A stretch of 64,000 nucleotides of DNA from Mycolicibacterium chubuense NBB4 (GTDB lineage: Bacteria > Actinomycetota > Actinomycetes > Mycobacteriales > Mycobacteriaceae): NCBI RefSeq assembly GCF_000266905.1, contig NC_018027.1, positions 3,472,001 through 3,536,000 of the forward strand, given 5' to 3'. How positions within the stretch are numbered: position 1 is the first letter of the stretch; the number at the start of each line of letters is the position of its first letter. Below, piece by piece: positions 44,802 through 53,871 of this stretch. Position numbers and translations under genes: made by a program. The notes beneath the pieces are model-generated. The model had not been told where the DNA came from, did not search any database, and saw only the letters and a program-made list of their open reading frames with translations.

Positions 44802-46181
44802 ATGAAGTTCATCCAGTACTACCTGGACTGCCTGTCCCACGCGTCGTACCTGATCGCGGACGAGGACTCCGGGCGCGCCGTGGTCGTGGACCCCCAGCGC
44901 GACGTGTCGGAGTACCTCGCCGACGCACAGCAACTGGGCGTGCGCATCGAGCTCGTCATCGAGACGCATTTCCACGCCGACTTCCTGTCCGGCCACCTCG
45001 AGCTCGCCAAGGCGACGGGGGCCACGATCGTGTACTCGTCGGTGGCCCAGCCCGAATTCGACTTCATGGGCGTCGCCGACGGCCAACGTCACTCCCTCGG
45101 GGACGTCACGCTGGAGTTCCGCCACACCCCCGGCCACACGCCGGAGTCGATGAGCATCGTGGTCTACGAGCACGCCGACGACGCCGTGCCCTACGGCGTT
45201 CTCACCGGCGACACACTCTTCATCGGCGACGTCGGCCGGCCCGACCTGCTGGCCTCCATCGGCTTCTCCCGCGACGAGCTGGCCGACATGCTTTACGACT
45301 CACTGCACGACAAGTTGATGACGCTGCCCGACGCCACCCGTGTCTACCCCGCCCACGGTGCGGGTTCGGCCTGCGGCAAGAACCTGTCCACCGAACTGTG
45401 GTCGACCCTCGGCGACCAGAAGCAGTGGAACTACGCGCTGCGCGCGCCGGACAAGGCGACGTTCGTCGCCCTCGTCACCGAAGGTCAGCCGCCGGCTCCC
45501 GGCTACTTCGTCTACGACGCGATCCTGAACCGCAAGGACCGCCCGCTGCTGGATGAGACCGCGTCGCCCAAGCCCATGACCTATCAGGAGATGCTGGACG
45601 CCCTGGCGGCTGGTGCGGTGCTTGTCGACGGTCGCAATCCCGAACAGTTCGCGCTGGGCCACCTGCGCCAGGCCGTCAACATCGGCCTGGAGGGGCGCTA
45701 CGCGGAGTTCGCGGGCTCGGTGATCAAGCCGGACGTCGACATCGTCTTGATGACCGAACCGGGTCAGGAACTCGAAGGCAAGAACCGCTTGGCCCGCATC
45801 GGCTTCGACCGTGTGATCGGCTATCTCGACCAGCCCGAGCAGGCGATGCTCGCTCACCCCGACCAGGTGCAGATCGCGTCGCGGCTGTCGGTCAGGGAAT
45901 TCGGCGAACGCGCCGCCGCGGTGCGCGACCTGCAGATCGTCGACGTCCGCAATCCGGGTGAAGCCGCCGCAGGCACGATTCCCGGCGCCGTCAACATCCC
46001 GGTGGGCCAATTGCCAGGCCGCATCGACGAACTCGATCCGGCAGCCCCCACCGTCGTGTACTGCGCGGGCGGCTACCGCTCCTCGGTGGGTGCGAGCGTG
46101 CTGCGCACGCACGGATTCAACGACGTCAGCGACATCCTCGGCGGCTACAACGCCTGGAATGAAGTGACCCAATCAGCCTGA
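44802..46181 (+). CDS. Persulfide dioxygenase-rhodanese fusion (CstB-like)
   Basis: Oxidises low-molecular-weight persulfides to sulfite or thiosulfate. The 459-residue protein has an N-terminal metallo-beta-lactamase domain with iron-binding THFHADFLSGH (about residues 55-65), HTPGHTPES (about 109-117) and TGDTLFIGDVGRPDL. A first rhodanese domain (about 268-350) has no active-site Cys loop. A second rhodanese domain (about 365-455) has the loop YCAGGYRS, with Cys near 421. This MBL-pseudorhodanese-rhodanese order is that of staphylococcal CstB. A GAAGGG ribosome site precedes ATG 44802. It is followed by an SQR-like gene 26 bp later. Confidence 0.9.
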   Translation: MKFIQYYLDCLSHASYLIADEDSGRAVVVDPQRDVSEYLADAQQLGVRIELVIETHFHADFLSGHLELAKATGATIVYSSVAQPEFDFMGVADGQRHSLGDVTLEFRHTPGHTPESMSIVVYEHADDAVPYGVLTGDTLFIGDVGRPDLLASIGFSRDELADMLYDSLHDKLMTLPDATRVYPAHGAGSACGKNLSTELWSTLGDQKQWNYALRAPDKATFVALVTEGQPPAPGYFVYDAILNRKDRPLLDETASPKPMTYQEMLDALAAGAVLVDGRNPEQFALGHLRQAVNIGLEGRYAEFAGSVIKPDVDIVLMTEPGQELEGKNRLARIGFDRVIGYLDQPEQAMLAHPDQVQIASRLSVREFGERAAAVRDLQIVDVRNPGEAAAGTIPGAVNIPVGQLPGRIDELDPAAPTVVYCAGGYRSSVGASVLRTHGFNDVSDILGGYNAWNEVTQSA

Positions 46182-46207
46182 GCTTCAACGCCAGAACGGA
46201 AAACACG

Positions 46208-47404
46208 ATGAACAATCACCATCGGATACTCATCATCGGCGGCGGTACCGCCGGCATCACGGTGGCAGCCCGCATGCTGCGCGAGGGCCACCGGGACGTC
46301 GCCGTCATCGAACCGTCCGACACCCACTACTACCAGCCCCTGTGGACGCTGGTCGGTGGCGGTCAAGCCGAGATGCGCTCCAGCGAACGCCCGGAAGCAG
46401 CAGTCATGCCTCGCGGTGCCACCTGGATCCGCAATGCCGCTGCGTCCGTCGACCCCGACACCAACACGGTCACGTGCGCCGACGGGACGCGCTACTCCTA
46501 CGACGTCCTCGTCGTGTGCCCCGGCATCCAGCTCGACTGGGACCGCATCCCCGGCGTCACCGACACCCTCGGTCGCGACGGCGTGTCGTCCAACTACCGC
46601 GTCGACCTCGCCCCGCGCACATGGGATTTCGTCAAGGACCTCCGCAGCGGCACCGCGGTGTTCACGATGCCGTCCGGCCCGATCAAGTGCGCGGGCGCAC
46701 CCCAGAAGATCGCCTACCTGGCCTGTGATCACTGGCGCAGGGAGGGCGTGCTCGACGACATCGACGTGCACCTGGTGGTTCCGACGCCGCGCATCTTCGG
46801 CATCCCCGCGATCGCCGAGAACCTCGAGAAGGTCATCGCCGACTACGGCATCCAGCTGCACACCAGCACCGAGGTGGCCTCGGTGGACCCGGCCGGCAAG
46901 AAGGTCGCGTTGCGCAGTGTCGGCGACGGCGGTGACGACGGCCACCTGCCGTACGACATGCTCCACGTCGTGCCGCACCAGTCGGCACCGGACTGGGTCA
47001 AGGCCAGTCCGCTGTCCACCGGTGATGCGAACGGTTACGTCGAGATCGACAAGTACACGCTGCAGCACACCCGCTATCCCAACGTGTTCGCCCTCGGCGA
47101 CGCCGGCTCCTCACCGAACTCGAAGACCGGCGCGGCCGTTCGCAAGCAGGCACCGGTCGTCGTCGACAACGTGACCGCCTATCTGGCCGGACGGCCGCTC
47201 ACCGCAACGTACGACGGCTACGCGTCCTGCCCCATCGTCACGTCCTCGCACAGCATGTTGATGGCTGAGTTCGACTACAACCTCGAGATGAAACCGTCTG
47301 TGCCACTGCTGGATCCGACGAAGCCGCACCACTCGTACTGGTATCTGAAGAAGTACGGCCTGCCGGCGATGTACTGGCACCTGATGCTCAAGGGCCTCGC
47401 CTAG
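46208..47404 (+). CDS. Sulfide:quinone oxidoreductase-like flavoprotein
   Basis: Oxidises sulfide to persulfide and passes electrons to menaquinone. The 398-residue FAD protein begins with the dinucleotide fold ILIIGGGTAGITVAARML (about residues 7-24) and has the second FAD motif FALGDAGSSPNSKTGAAV (about 296-313). The redox Cys pair is visible as IKCAGAPQKIAYLAC (Cys about 161) and YASCPIVTS (Cys about 341), the pattern of the human-like type II SQR. The C-terminus (SYWYLKKYGLPAMYWH) gives membrane contact. It shares an operon with the persulfide dioxygenase. It is convergent with cysA, one base apart. Confidence 0.9.
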   Translation: MNNHHRILIIGGGTAGITVAARMLREGHRDVAVIEPSDTHYYQPLWTLVGGGQAEMRSSERPEAAVMPRGATWIRNAAASVDPDTNTVTCADGTRYSYDVLVVCPGIQLDWDRIPGVTDTLGRDGVSSNYRVDLAPRTWDFVKDLRSGTAVFTMPSGPIKCAGAPQKIAYLACDHWRREGVLDDIDVHLVVPTPRIFGIPAIAENLEKVIADYGIQLHTSTEVASVDPAGKKVALRSVGDGGDDGHLPYDMLHVVPHQSAPDWVKASPLSTGDANGYVEIDKYTLQHTRYPNVFALGDAGSSPNSKTGAAVRKQAPVVVDNVTAYLAGRPLTATYDGYASCPIVTSSHSMLMAEFDYNLEMKPSVPLLDPTKPHHSYWYLKKYGLPAMYWHLMLKGLA

Positions 47405-47405
47405 T

Positions 47406-48428
47406 TCAGGGCACGGTCACCGAGACGTGGCCCGGCAGCGACGGCACGCGGGTGGCCCGCACGTAGACGGTGTCGCCCTCCCGCAGGCCGAGCGCCTCGG
47501 CGTCACCGCGGGTGATCTGCGCGGTGAAGGGGGCCTGCGTGGCGGCGTTGGTGAGTTCCAGACGGACCTCGAACCCCAGGAACACGATGCGGTCGATCGT
47601 CGCCTTCGTGACACCGGTGGCCGCGACGGTGTCATCCGAGTTGACGATCGCCATCTCGGGATTGCGGCCGACGCGGATGTCGTGCGGGCGCACCAGGGCG
47701 CCGTTGAGCGAGGACACCGCGCCGAGGAACGACATCACGAAGGCGTTCGCCGGTGTGTCGTACACGTCGGTGGGTGACCCCACCTGCTCGATGCGGCCCT
47801 TGTTGAGCACCGCGATGCGGTCGGCGACATCGAGCGCCTCCTGCTGATCGTGCGTCACCAGCACCGTGGTCACGTGGACCTCGTTGTGCAGGCGGCGCAG
47901 CCACGCGCGCAGATCCTCGCGCACCTTGGCGTCCAACGCGCCGAAGGGCTCGTCGAGCAGCAGCACCTGCGGATCCACCGCCAGCGCACGTGCCAGCGCC
48001 ATCCTCTGCCGCTGACCACCCGAGAGCTGATTGGGGTAACGGGTCTGGAAACCCGCCAGCCCGACCACCTCCAAGAGGTTGTCGACCTTCGCCTTGATCT
48101 CGGCCTTCGACTTCTTGCGGATCTTCAGTCCGAACGCGACGTTCTCGCGCACCGTCAGGTGCTTGAACGCCGCGTAGTGCTGGAACACGAAACCGATGCC
48201 GCGCTTCTGCGGTGGCACGTCCGTGACGTCGTTGCCGTGGATCGTGATCGTGCCGGTGTCCGGCCGGTCGAGGCCGGCGATGGCCCGCAACAGCGTCGAC
48301 TTGCCCGAACCGCTGGGACCCAACAGGGCCGTCAACGATCCTGCGGGCACGACGAAGTCGACGTCGTCCAGGGCGGCGAAATCGCCGTAGCGCTTGTTGG
48401 CGCCCTGCACCGTGATCGCGTGGTTCAT
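47406..48428 (-). CDS. cysA: Sulfate ABC transporter ATP-binding protein
   Basis: Energises sulfate/thiosulfate import. The 340-residue ATPase has Walker [10 protein letters not shown] (about residues 38-46), signature LSGGQRQRM (about 140-148), Walker [13 protein letters not shown] (about 160-171) and the His-loop VTHDQ. The C-terminal TOBE-like domain (about 245-340) ends in [19 protein letters not shown] 48428 lies 20 bp after the cysW stop. It is the last gene of the subI-cysT-cysW-cysA operon, as in M. tuberculosis Rv2400c-Rv2397c. Confidence 0.96.
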   Translation of the reverse strand: MNHAITVQGANKRYGDFAALDDVDFVVPAGSLTALLGPSGSGKSTLLRAIAGLDRPDTGTITIHGNDVTDVPPQKRGIGFVFQHYAAFKHLTVRENVAFGLKIRKKSKAEIKAKVDNLLEVVGLAGFQTRYPNQLSGGQRQRMALARALAVDPQVLLLDEPFGALDAKVREDLRAWLRRLHNEVHVTTVLVTHDQQEALDVADRIAVLNKGRIEQVGSPTDVYDTPANAFVMSFLGAVSSLNGALVRPHDIRVGRNPEMAIVNSDDTVAATGVTKATIDRIVFLGFEVRLELTNAATQAPFTAQITRGDAEALGLREGDTVYVRATRVPSLPGHVSVTVP

Positions 48429-48448
48429 GTGCGTATCCCTCCCCGGGC

Positions 48449-49261
48449 CTATCTTGCGGCCCGCTTGCGGCGGGCGTCGAGGATCACCTGCGCGATGAGC
48501 ACCAGCACCGCGACGGTCATCAGCAGAGTGGAAATGGCGTAGGCGCCGTACTCGGCACCGCGGTTGTACCGGTCGGCGACCAGCAGCGTCAGCGTCTGTG
48601 ACTGCCCGGGAAGGTTCGCCGACACCATGATGACCGCGCCGAACTCCCCCAGCGTGCGGGCGACGGTGAGGACGATGCCGTAGGTCAGGCCCCAGCGGAT
48701 CGACGGCAGCGTGATCCGCCAGAAGGTCTGCCACCACGTCGCGCCCAGCGTCGCCGATGCCTCCTCCTGATCGGTGCCCAGCTCGTGGAGCACAGGCTCG
48801 ACCTCTCGGATCACGAAGGGCACCGTGACGAACACACTGGCCAGCACGATGCCCGGGAAGCCGAAGATGATCCGCAGGCCCAGGTCGTTCTGCACGAAGC
48901 CGAACAGCCCGGCCGACCCCCACAGCAGGATCAGCGCGACGCCGACGACCACCGGCGAGACCGCGAACGGCAGGTCGATGACGGCCTGCAGGATGCTCTT
49001 GCCGCGGAATCGGTTGCGCGCCAGCACCAGTGCGGTGGGGACTCCGAACAACACATTGAGCGGCACCACGATCGCGACGATCAGCAGCGACAGCTGCAGC
49101 GCGGAGATCGCGGCGGGCGTGCCGACGGAGGCGACGAACGCACCGACACCCGGGGAGAACGTTCGCCACAGGATCACCCCTACGGGCACGATCACCAGGA
49201 TGGCGACGTAGCCGAGAGCCACCCACCGCAGCAGATGACGGACCGCCGGAGACAGGATCAT
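48449..49261 (-). CDS. cysW: Sulfate ABC transporter permease CysW
   Basis: A 270-residue inner-membrane permease with six hydrophobic helices. The ATPase-coupling EAA loop is [21 protein letters not shown] (20-residue core at about 165-185), with the conserved Gly nine residues after the EA. Together with CysT it forms the sulfate channel. ATG 49261 overlaps the cysT stop by 4 bp (ATGA). Confidence 0.95.
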   Translation of the reverse strand: MILSPAVRHLLRWVALGYVAILVIVPVGVILWRTFSPGVGAFVASVGTPAAISALQLSLLIVAIVVPLNVLFGVPTALVLARNRFRGKSILQAVIDLPFAVSPVVVGVALILLWGSAGLFGFVQNDLGLRIIFGFPGIVLASVFVTVPFVIREVEPVLHELGTDQEEASATLGATWWQTFWRITLPSIRWGLTYGIVLTVARTLGEFGAVIMVSANLPGQSQTLTLLVADRYNRGAEYGAYAISTLLMTVAVLVLIAQVILDARRKRAAR

Positions 49262-50103
49262 TCCGCCAGTTCCTCCCTTTTGGCGGCACGCGCACCGACG
49301 GCACGCAGAATGAACAGCACCACGAAAGAGATCAGCAGCAACACGATGGAGATCGCTGCGGCACCGACCTTGTCGTCGTTCTCGATCAAGGTGCGGATCC
49401 ATTGCGACGACACCTCGGTCTCACCGGGGACCGCGCCGCCGATCAGCACCACCGAGCCGAATTCGCCGATGGCGCGGGAGAATGCGAGCCCGGCGCCGGA
49501 CAGCAGTGACGGCAGCAGCGCGGGCAGCACCACGCGGGTGAAGATGAGGCGGTTGTCGGCGCCCAGCGACGCGGCCGCCTCCTCCACCTCCCTGTCGAGC
49601 TCGAGCAGCACCGGCTGCACCGACCGCACCACGAACGGGAGGGTGACGAACAGCAGCGCGATCCCCACACCCCACTGCGTGTGCTGCAGATGCAGTCCCA
49701 CCGGGCTCGCGGGGCCGTACAGCGCCAGCATCACCAGGCTCGCGACGATCGTCGGCAGCGCGAACGGCAGGTCGATGACGGCGTCGACCAGGCGCTTGCC
49801 CGGAAAGTCGTCACGGGTCAGCACCCACGCGACGATCAGTCCGAAAATCCCGTTGACCACCGTGACCCCGACCGAGATCGTCAGCGTCACCCGGAAGGAG
49901 TCCAGCGCCGAGTTGGAGGTGACCGCCAGCCAGAACGCCCTCCAGCCACCGGTCGCCGACTGCCACAGGATCGCCGCCAGCGGCAGCAACACGATGATCG
50001 ACAACCACAGCGTCGCGGCGCCGACCCGCAGGGACGTGCTGCCGTACCTGCGGGGCAGCACACGGGGCCGCGCCGGCTCGACGGCCTCGACGGTCGAGGT
50101 CAT
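49258..50103 (-). CDS. cysT: Sulfate ABC transporter permease CysT
   Basis: A 281-residue permease with six membrane helices (for example [20 protein letters not shown] and [19 protein letters not shown]). The EAA loop [20 protein letters not shown] lies near 175-195. It pairs with CysW. ATG 50103 overlaps the subI stop by 4 bp, so the whole operon is translationally coupled. The N-terminal cytoplasmic segment ([18 protein letters not shown]) is basic, in keeping with inside-positive topology. Confidence 0.95.
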   Translation of the reverse strand: MTSTVEAVEPARPRVLPRRYGSTSLRVGAATLWLSIIVLLPLAAILWQSATGGWRAFWLAVTSNSALDSFRVTLTISVGVTVVNGIFGLIVAWVLTRDDFPGKRLVDAVIDLPFALPTIVASLVMLALYGPASPVGLHLQHTQWGVGIALLFVTLPFVVRSVQPVLLELDREVEEAAASLGADNRLIFTRVVLPALLPSLLSGAGLAFSRAIGEFGSVVLIGGAVPGETEVSSQWIRTLIENDDKVGAAAISIVLLLISFVVLFILRAVGARAAKREELAE

Positions 50104-51125
50104 CCAGTCGCCTGCTTGTAGATCTTGGTGATCGAGCCGTTGTCCTTGTCGAACAGGTCCGGGTCGACCGCGGACCAGCCGCCGAGATCAGCGATCGTCC
50201 AGAGCTTCTGCGGCGCCGGGAAGTCGGCGGCGAAGTCCTTGGCCACCGCGGGATCGACGGGCCGGAACCCGGCCTCGGCCCACAGCTTCTGCCCCTCGGG
50301 GGTGTAGAGGAAGTTCTTCAACGCGTTGGCCTGCTGCTGGTGGGTACTGGTCGTCACGACCGCCACCGGGTTCTCGATCTTGAACGTCTGCGGCGGGTTG
50401 ATGTGCTCGACGGGCTTGCCCTGGCGTTCGACGTTGATGGCCTCGTTCTCGTAGGAGATCAGCACGTCGCCGGTGCCCTGCAGGAAAACGTCGGTGGCCT
50501 CCCGGCCCGACCCCGGACGCGTCTTGACGTGCTCGGTGACCAGCTTGTCGACGAAGTCCAGACCGGCCTGGGGGTTCTTGCCGCCGTCACTCTTGGCAGC
50601 GTACGGCGCGAGCAGGTTCCACTTCGCCGAACCGGAACTCAGCGGGCTGGGAGTGACCACCTCGACGCCGGGCTGCAGCAGGTCGTCCCAGTCCTTGATG
50701 CCCTTCGGGTTGCCCTTGCGGACCATCAGCGACACGACGGAACCGAACGGGATGCCCTTGGTGGCGTCGGCGTTCCACTCCTTGGCGACCTTGTTGGCCT
50801 TGACCAGCCGGGTGATGTCCGGCTCGACGGAGAAGTTCACCAGGTCGGCGGGCTTGCCGTCGACGACCGCACGGGATTGATCGCCCGAGGCGCCGTAGGA
50901 CGCCCTCACCGCCGCGCCCTTACCCTCCGGCGTCGCGGCGAAAGCCGGGATGATCTTGCTCCAGCCCGGTTCGGGAACCGCATAGGCCACCAGCGTCAGC
51001 GTCGTCTCGGCACCCCCGCCGCCGTCACCCCCGGCGACGTCGCTGGATCCGCCACCGCAGGCGGCGACCATCGACGCCGTCAGGGCAAGAGCGGCGGCAG
51101 CGCGCCGGCGTGCGGTGAGTTTCAT
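50100..51125 (-). CDS. subI: Sulfate-binding lipoprotein SubI
   Basis: Extracytoplasmic sulfate receptor of the CysTWA transporter. The 341-residue precursor has a lipoprotein signal (MKLTARRRAAAALALTASMVAAC, lipobox VAAC, Cys23), then a Gly-rich linker and a type II periplasmic-binding fold. Its sulfate-contacting regions include YGASGDQSRAV and LSSGSAKWNLLA. ATG 51125 is set by the signal peptide. The 129-bp leader upstream contains a Cys-rich sORF stop and a hairpin that can pair with its Cys codons. Confidence 0.95.
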   Translation of the reverse strand: MKLTARRRAAAALALTASMVAACGGGSSDVAGGDGGGGAETTLTLVAYAVPEPGWSKIIPAFAATPEGKGAAVRASYGASGDQSRAVVDGKPADLVNFSVEPDITRLVKANKVAKEWNADATKGIPFGSVVSLMVRKGNPKGIKDWDDLLQPGVEVVTPSPLSSGSAKWNLLAPYAAKSDGGKNPQAGLDFVDKLVTEHVKTRPGSGREATDVFLQGTGDVLISYENEAINVERQGKPVEHINPPQTFKIENPVAVVTTSTHQQQANALKNFLYTPEGQKLWAEAGFRPVDPAVAKDFAADFPAPQKLWTIADLGGWSAVDPDLFDKDNGSITKIYKQATG

Positions 51126-51215
51126 CGGACGACCTTTCCATGGCGGGTACGAACTCGGGGGGAGCCCGCCTGCACGGAAGGTTATGGCACGGTGCCGTGG
51201 GTTATGCGCATCAGC

Positions 51216-51272
51216 GACTGCTGTTGCGTACACCTCCGCCAGACGGGTGGGGAGTCAGCAGCAACAACAGAC
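51216..51272 (-). promoter_or_regulatory. Attenuator hairpin pairing the Cys codons of the subI leader
   Basis: On the reverse strand the Cys-codon run (plus-strand 51261-51272, GCAACAACAGAC) is complementary to a segment downstream of the leader stop (plus-strand 51216-51227, GACTGCTGTTGC). Ten of twelve positions are Watson-Crick pairs and a G-U pair joins them. A ribosome stalled at the Cys codons would cover one arm and change the fold ahead of subI. This mechanism is inferred from pairing alone. Confidence 0.5.
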
Positions 51273-51347
51273 ATCAGCAACGGCGGAAAGACCGACGGCA
51301 ATGAGCGCCACGATGTGGCCGCCCTTCTTGCCGCTTGCCGAATGCAT
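51255..51347 (-). CDS. Cys-rich leader peptide of the sulfate transporter operon
   Basis: A 30-residue frame on the reverse strand from ATG 51347. It begins MHSASGKKGGHIVALIAVG and ends with four consecutive Cys codons (TGT TGT TGC TGC) directly before the TGA. TATTCT (plus-strand 51355-51360) stands 7 bp before the ATG and matches a mycobacterial -10 box, so the mRNA should start at the ATG without a leader. subI begins 129 bp downstream. The design matches cysteine-sensing attenuator peptides reported in mycobacteria. The charged, partly hydrophobic N-terminus may be incidental. Confidence 0.78.
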   Translation of the reverse strand: MHSASGKKGGHIVALIAVGLSAVADVCCCC

Positions 51348-51401
51348 GGCGCGAAGAATAACAGAGTCGCCGCTGTTGTCCTGTCCGGCGAATTCGGCCG
51401 G

Positions 51402-51488
51402 TCAGCGGGTGAGCAGCCAGGTGACGATGACGAGGACGATCAGCGCGACGAGCACCAGCGTGACGCGCGAACGCGGCATTCCGCTCAT
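51402..51488 (-). CDS. 28-residue single-helix membrane peptide
   Basis: A tiny protein, MSGMPRSRVTLVLVALIV followed by LVIVTWLLTR: a short basic start, one membrane helix and a basic end. Its ATG (51488) overlaps the stop of the upstream small membrane gene by 4 bp (ATGA), which argues that it is translated. A similarly small membrane gene lies near subI in M. tuberculosis. Function is unknown. Confidence 0.6.
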   Translation of the reverse strand: MSGMPRSRVTLVLVALIVLVIVTWLLTR

Positions 51489-51706
51489 GTGTCGCCGCCC
51501 CGTTCGTCGGGCGTGCTGTGGCCGGTTCCGCGGCGCAGGCGCTGGCTCAGCCGGATCCCGTTGCCGAGCAGCACGTCGAACAGCACGGCGACGCCGAAGG
51601 CCAGCGCCAGCACGACCGGCATGACCACGGCGGTCTGCGCGACGAACGGCAGTCCGGACAGCCACAACTCCACGCTGTCCCACCAATTCAGGAAGCCGGT
51701 CATCAA
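51485..51706 (-). CDS. Small membrane protein (73 residues)
   Basis: A protein of 73 residues: an amphipathic Trp-rich start (MMTGFLNWWDSVELWLSGLP), one or two membrane segments (QTAVVMPVVLALAFGVAVLF) and a hydrophilic tail ending DERGGDT. A second ATG at 51703 is equally possible. It overlaps the 28-residue membrane peptide gene by 4 bp and is divergent from the GH15 gene. Function is unknown; the layout suggests a two-peptide membrane unit. Confidence 0.68.
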   Translation of the reverse strand: MMTGFLNWWDSVELWLSGLPFVAQTAVVMPVVLALAFGVAVLFDVLLGNGIRLSQRLRRGTGHSTPDERGGDT

Positions 51707-51778
51707 GCCAGCCTATGCTCCGGACGAAACACCACGACATAGGGTGTTTCGGCTAGACGCCGGGCTCGGTCGCAGTCG

Positions 51779-53797
51779 ATGATGACCTGCATGGCCCTGC
51801 AGCGCACCCACACCTCCGACGCGGCGGCATCCAACGGGGAGGCCTCCGCGTTCGCTCTGGCCTCCCCCGCGCCGTACTACAGTCCCGGTCCGCTGCGGAA
51901 CCCTTTCCCTCCGATCGCCGACTACGCGTTCCTGTCCGACTGCGAGAACACGTGCCTGATCTCGTCGGCGGGCTCGGTGGAGTGGTTGTGTGTGCCGCGG
52001 CCGGACTCGCCCAGTGTGTTCGGCGCGGTGCTGGACCGGGGTGCGGGCCACTTCCGGCTGGGCCCCTACGGGGTGTCGGTGCCGGCGGCGCGTCGCTACC
52101 TGCCCGGCAGCCTGATCTTGGAGACCACCTGGCAGACCCACACCGGATGGCTGATCGTGCGCGACGCGCTGGTGATGGGGCCGTGGCACGACCTCGAGAC
52201 CCGTTCGCGCACCCACCGCCGCACCCCGATGGACTGGGACGCCGAGCACATCCTGCTGCGCACCGTGCGCTGCGTGAGCGGCACCGTCGAACTCGTGATG
52301 AACTGCGAGCCGTCGTTCGACTACCACCGCACCAGCGCCAGTTGGGAGTACTCCGCCCAGGCCTACGGCGAGGCGATCGCGCGTGCGACCAAGAACCCGG
52401 ACTCGCACCCGACGTTGCGGCTGACCACCAACCTGCGCATCGGCCTGGAGGGTCGGGAGGCCCGCGCCCGCACCAGGCTCAAGGAAGGCGACAACGTCTT
52501 CGTCGCGCTGAGCTGGTCGCGGCATCCGTCGCCGCAGAACTTCGACGAGGCCGCCGACAAGATGTGGAAGACCAGTGAGTGCTGGCGTCAGTGGATCAAC
52601 GTCGGCGACTTCCCGGACCATCCGTGGCGGGCCTACCTGCAGCGCAGTGCGCTGACCCTCAAGGGCCTGACGTACTCCCCCACCGGCGCACTGCTCGCCG
52701 CTCCGACCACGTCGCTGCCGGAAACGCCTCAGGGCGAACGCAATTGGGACTACCGATACGCCTGGGTGCGCGACTCCACGTTCGCGCTGTGGGGGCTGTA
52801 CACGTTGGGGCTCGATCGCGAGGCCGACGACTTCTTCGCGTTCATCGCCGACGTCTCCGGCGCCAACAACGGTGAGCGCCACCCGTTGCAGGTGATGTAC
52901 GGCATCGGCGGGGAGCGCAGCCTGGTCGAGGAGGAACTCAACCACCTGTCGGGATACGACAACGCCCGGCCGGTGCGCATCGGCAACGGCGCCTACAACC
53001 AGATGCAGCACGACATCTGGGGCACGATGCTCGACTCGGTGTATCTGCACACGAAGTCGCGCGAGCAGATCCCCGAGACGCTGTGGCCGGTGCTCAAGGA
53101 GCAGGTCGAGGAGGCCATCAAGCACTGGAAGGAACCCGACCGCGGCATCTGGGAGGTACGCGGCGAGCCGCAGCACTTCACCTCGAGCAAGATCATGTGC
53201 TGGGTGGCCCTGGACCGCGGGGCCAAACTCGCCGACCTCGAAGGCGAGAAGTCCTACGCACAGCAGTGGCGCACGATCGCCGAGGAGATCAAGGCCGACA
53301 TCCTCGAGCGCGGGGTCGACTCGCGCGGTGTGCTCACCCAGCGCTACGGAGACGACGCGCTGGACGCGTCGCTGTTGCTGGCCGTGCTGACCCGGTTCCT
53401 GCCGCCCGACGATCCGCGGATCCGCGCGACCGTGATAGCGATCGCCGACGAGCTCACCGAAGAGGGGCTGGTGCTGCGGTACCGGGTCGAGGAGACCGAC
53501 GACGGGCTGGCCGGCGAGGAGGGCACCTTCACGATCTGCTCCTTCTGGTTGGTGTCGGCTCTGGTGGAGATCGGCGAGATCCGCCGCGCGAAGCATCTGT
53601 GCGAGCGGCTGCTCTCGTTCGCCAGTCCGCTGCATCTCTACGCCGAGGAGATCGAGCCGCGGACCGGTCGCCACATGGGCAACTTCCCGCAGGCGTTCAC
53701 CCACCTGGCGCTGATCAACGCGGTGGTGCACGTGATCCGCGCGGAGGAGGAAGCCGACAGCTCCGGAAATTTCCAGCCGGCGAACGCGCCCGTGTAA
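51779..53797 (+). CDS. Glycoside hydrolase family 15 enzyme (trehalase/glucoamylase-like)
   Basis: A 672-residue cytoplasmic alpha-glucosidase. The N-terminal beta-sandwich region begins IADYAFLSDCENTCLISSAGSVEWLCVPRPDSPS (GH15 marker GSVEWLC at about residues 65-71). The (alpha/alpha)6 barrel contains ERNWDYRYAWVRDSTF (about 320-335) with the catalytic-site WDYR and RD pair, and EEGTFTICSFWL (about 580-591) with the second acidic residue. M. tuberculosis Rv2402 at the same place is reported as a trehalase, so trehalose hydrolysis is the leading guess. Start ATG-ATG at 51779-51782. Confidence 0.9.
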   Translation: MMTCMALQRTHTSDAAASNGEASAFALASPAPYYSPGPLRNPFPPIADYAFLSDCENTCLISSAGSVEWLCVPRPDSPSVFGAVLDRGAGHFRLGPYGVSVPAARRYLPGSLILETTWQTHTGWLIVRDALVMGPWHDLETRSRTHRRTPMDWDAEHILLRTVRCVSGTVELVMNCEPSFDYHRTSASWEYSAQAYGEAIARATKNPDSHPTLRLTTNLRIGLEGREARARTRLKEGDNVFVALSWSRHPSPQNFDEAADKMWKTSECWRQWINVGDFPDHPWRAYLQRSALTLKGLTYSPTGALLAAPTTSLPETPQGERNWDYRYAWVRDSTFALWGLYTLGLDREADDFFAFIADVSGANNGERHPLQVMYGIGGERSLVEEELNHLSGYDNARPVRIGNGAYNQMQHDIWGTMLDSVYLHTKSREQIPETLWPVLKEQVEEAIKHWKEPDRGIWEVRGEPQHFTSSKIMCWVALDRGAKLADLEGEKSYAQQWRTIAEEIKADILERGVDSRGVLTQRYGDDALDASLLLAVLTRFLPPDDPRIRATVIAIADELTEEGLVLRYRVEETDDGLAGEEGTFTICSFWLVSALVEIGEIRRAKHLCERLLSFASPLHLYAEEIEPRTGRHMGNFPQAFTHLALINAVVHVIRAEEEADSSGNFQPANAPV

Positions 53798-53871
53798 CGG
53801 GTTCGTCGCGGTTTCGCCTCTGCCCGCGCAGAAGACTCCCGCCGTTCACCTCGGGGGTGGACCATGACCGC

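Noticed and set aside
51204..51400. Plus-strand frame MRISDCCCVHL as a further Cys leader
   Set aside because: Its Cys codons are the antisense of the hairpin arm downstream of the real minus-strand leader, and no sulfur gene follows on the plus strand.
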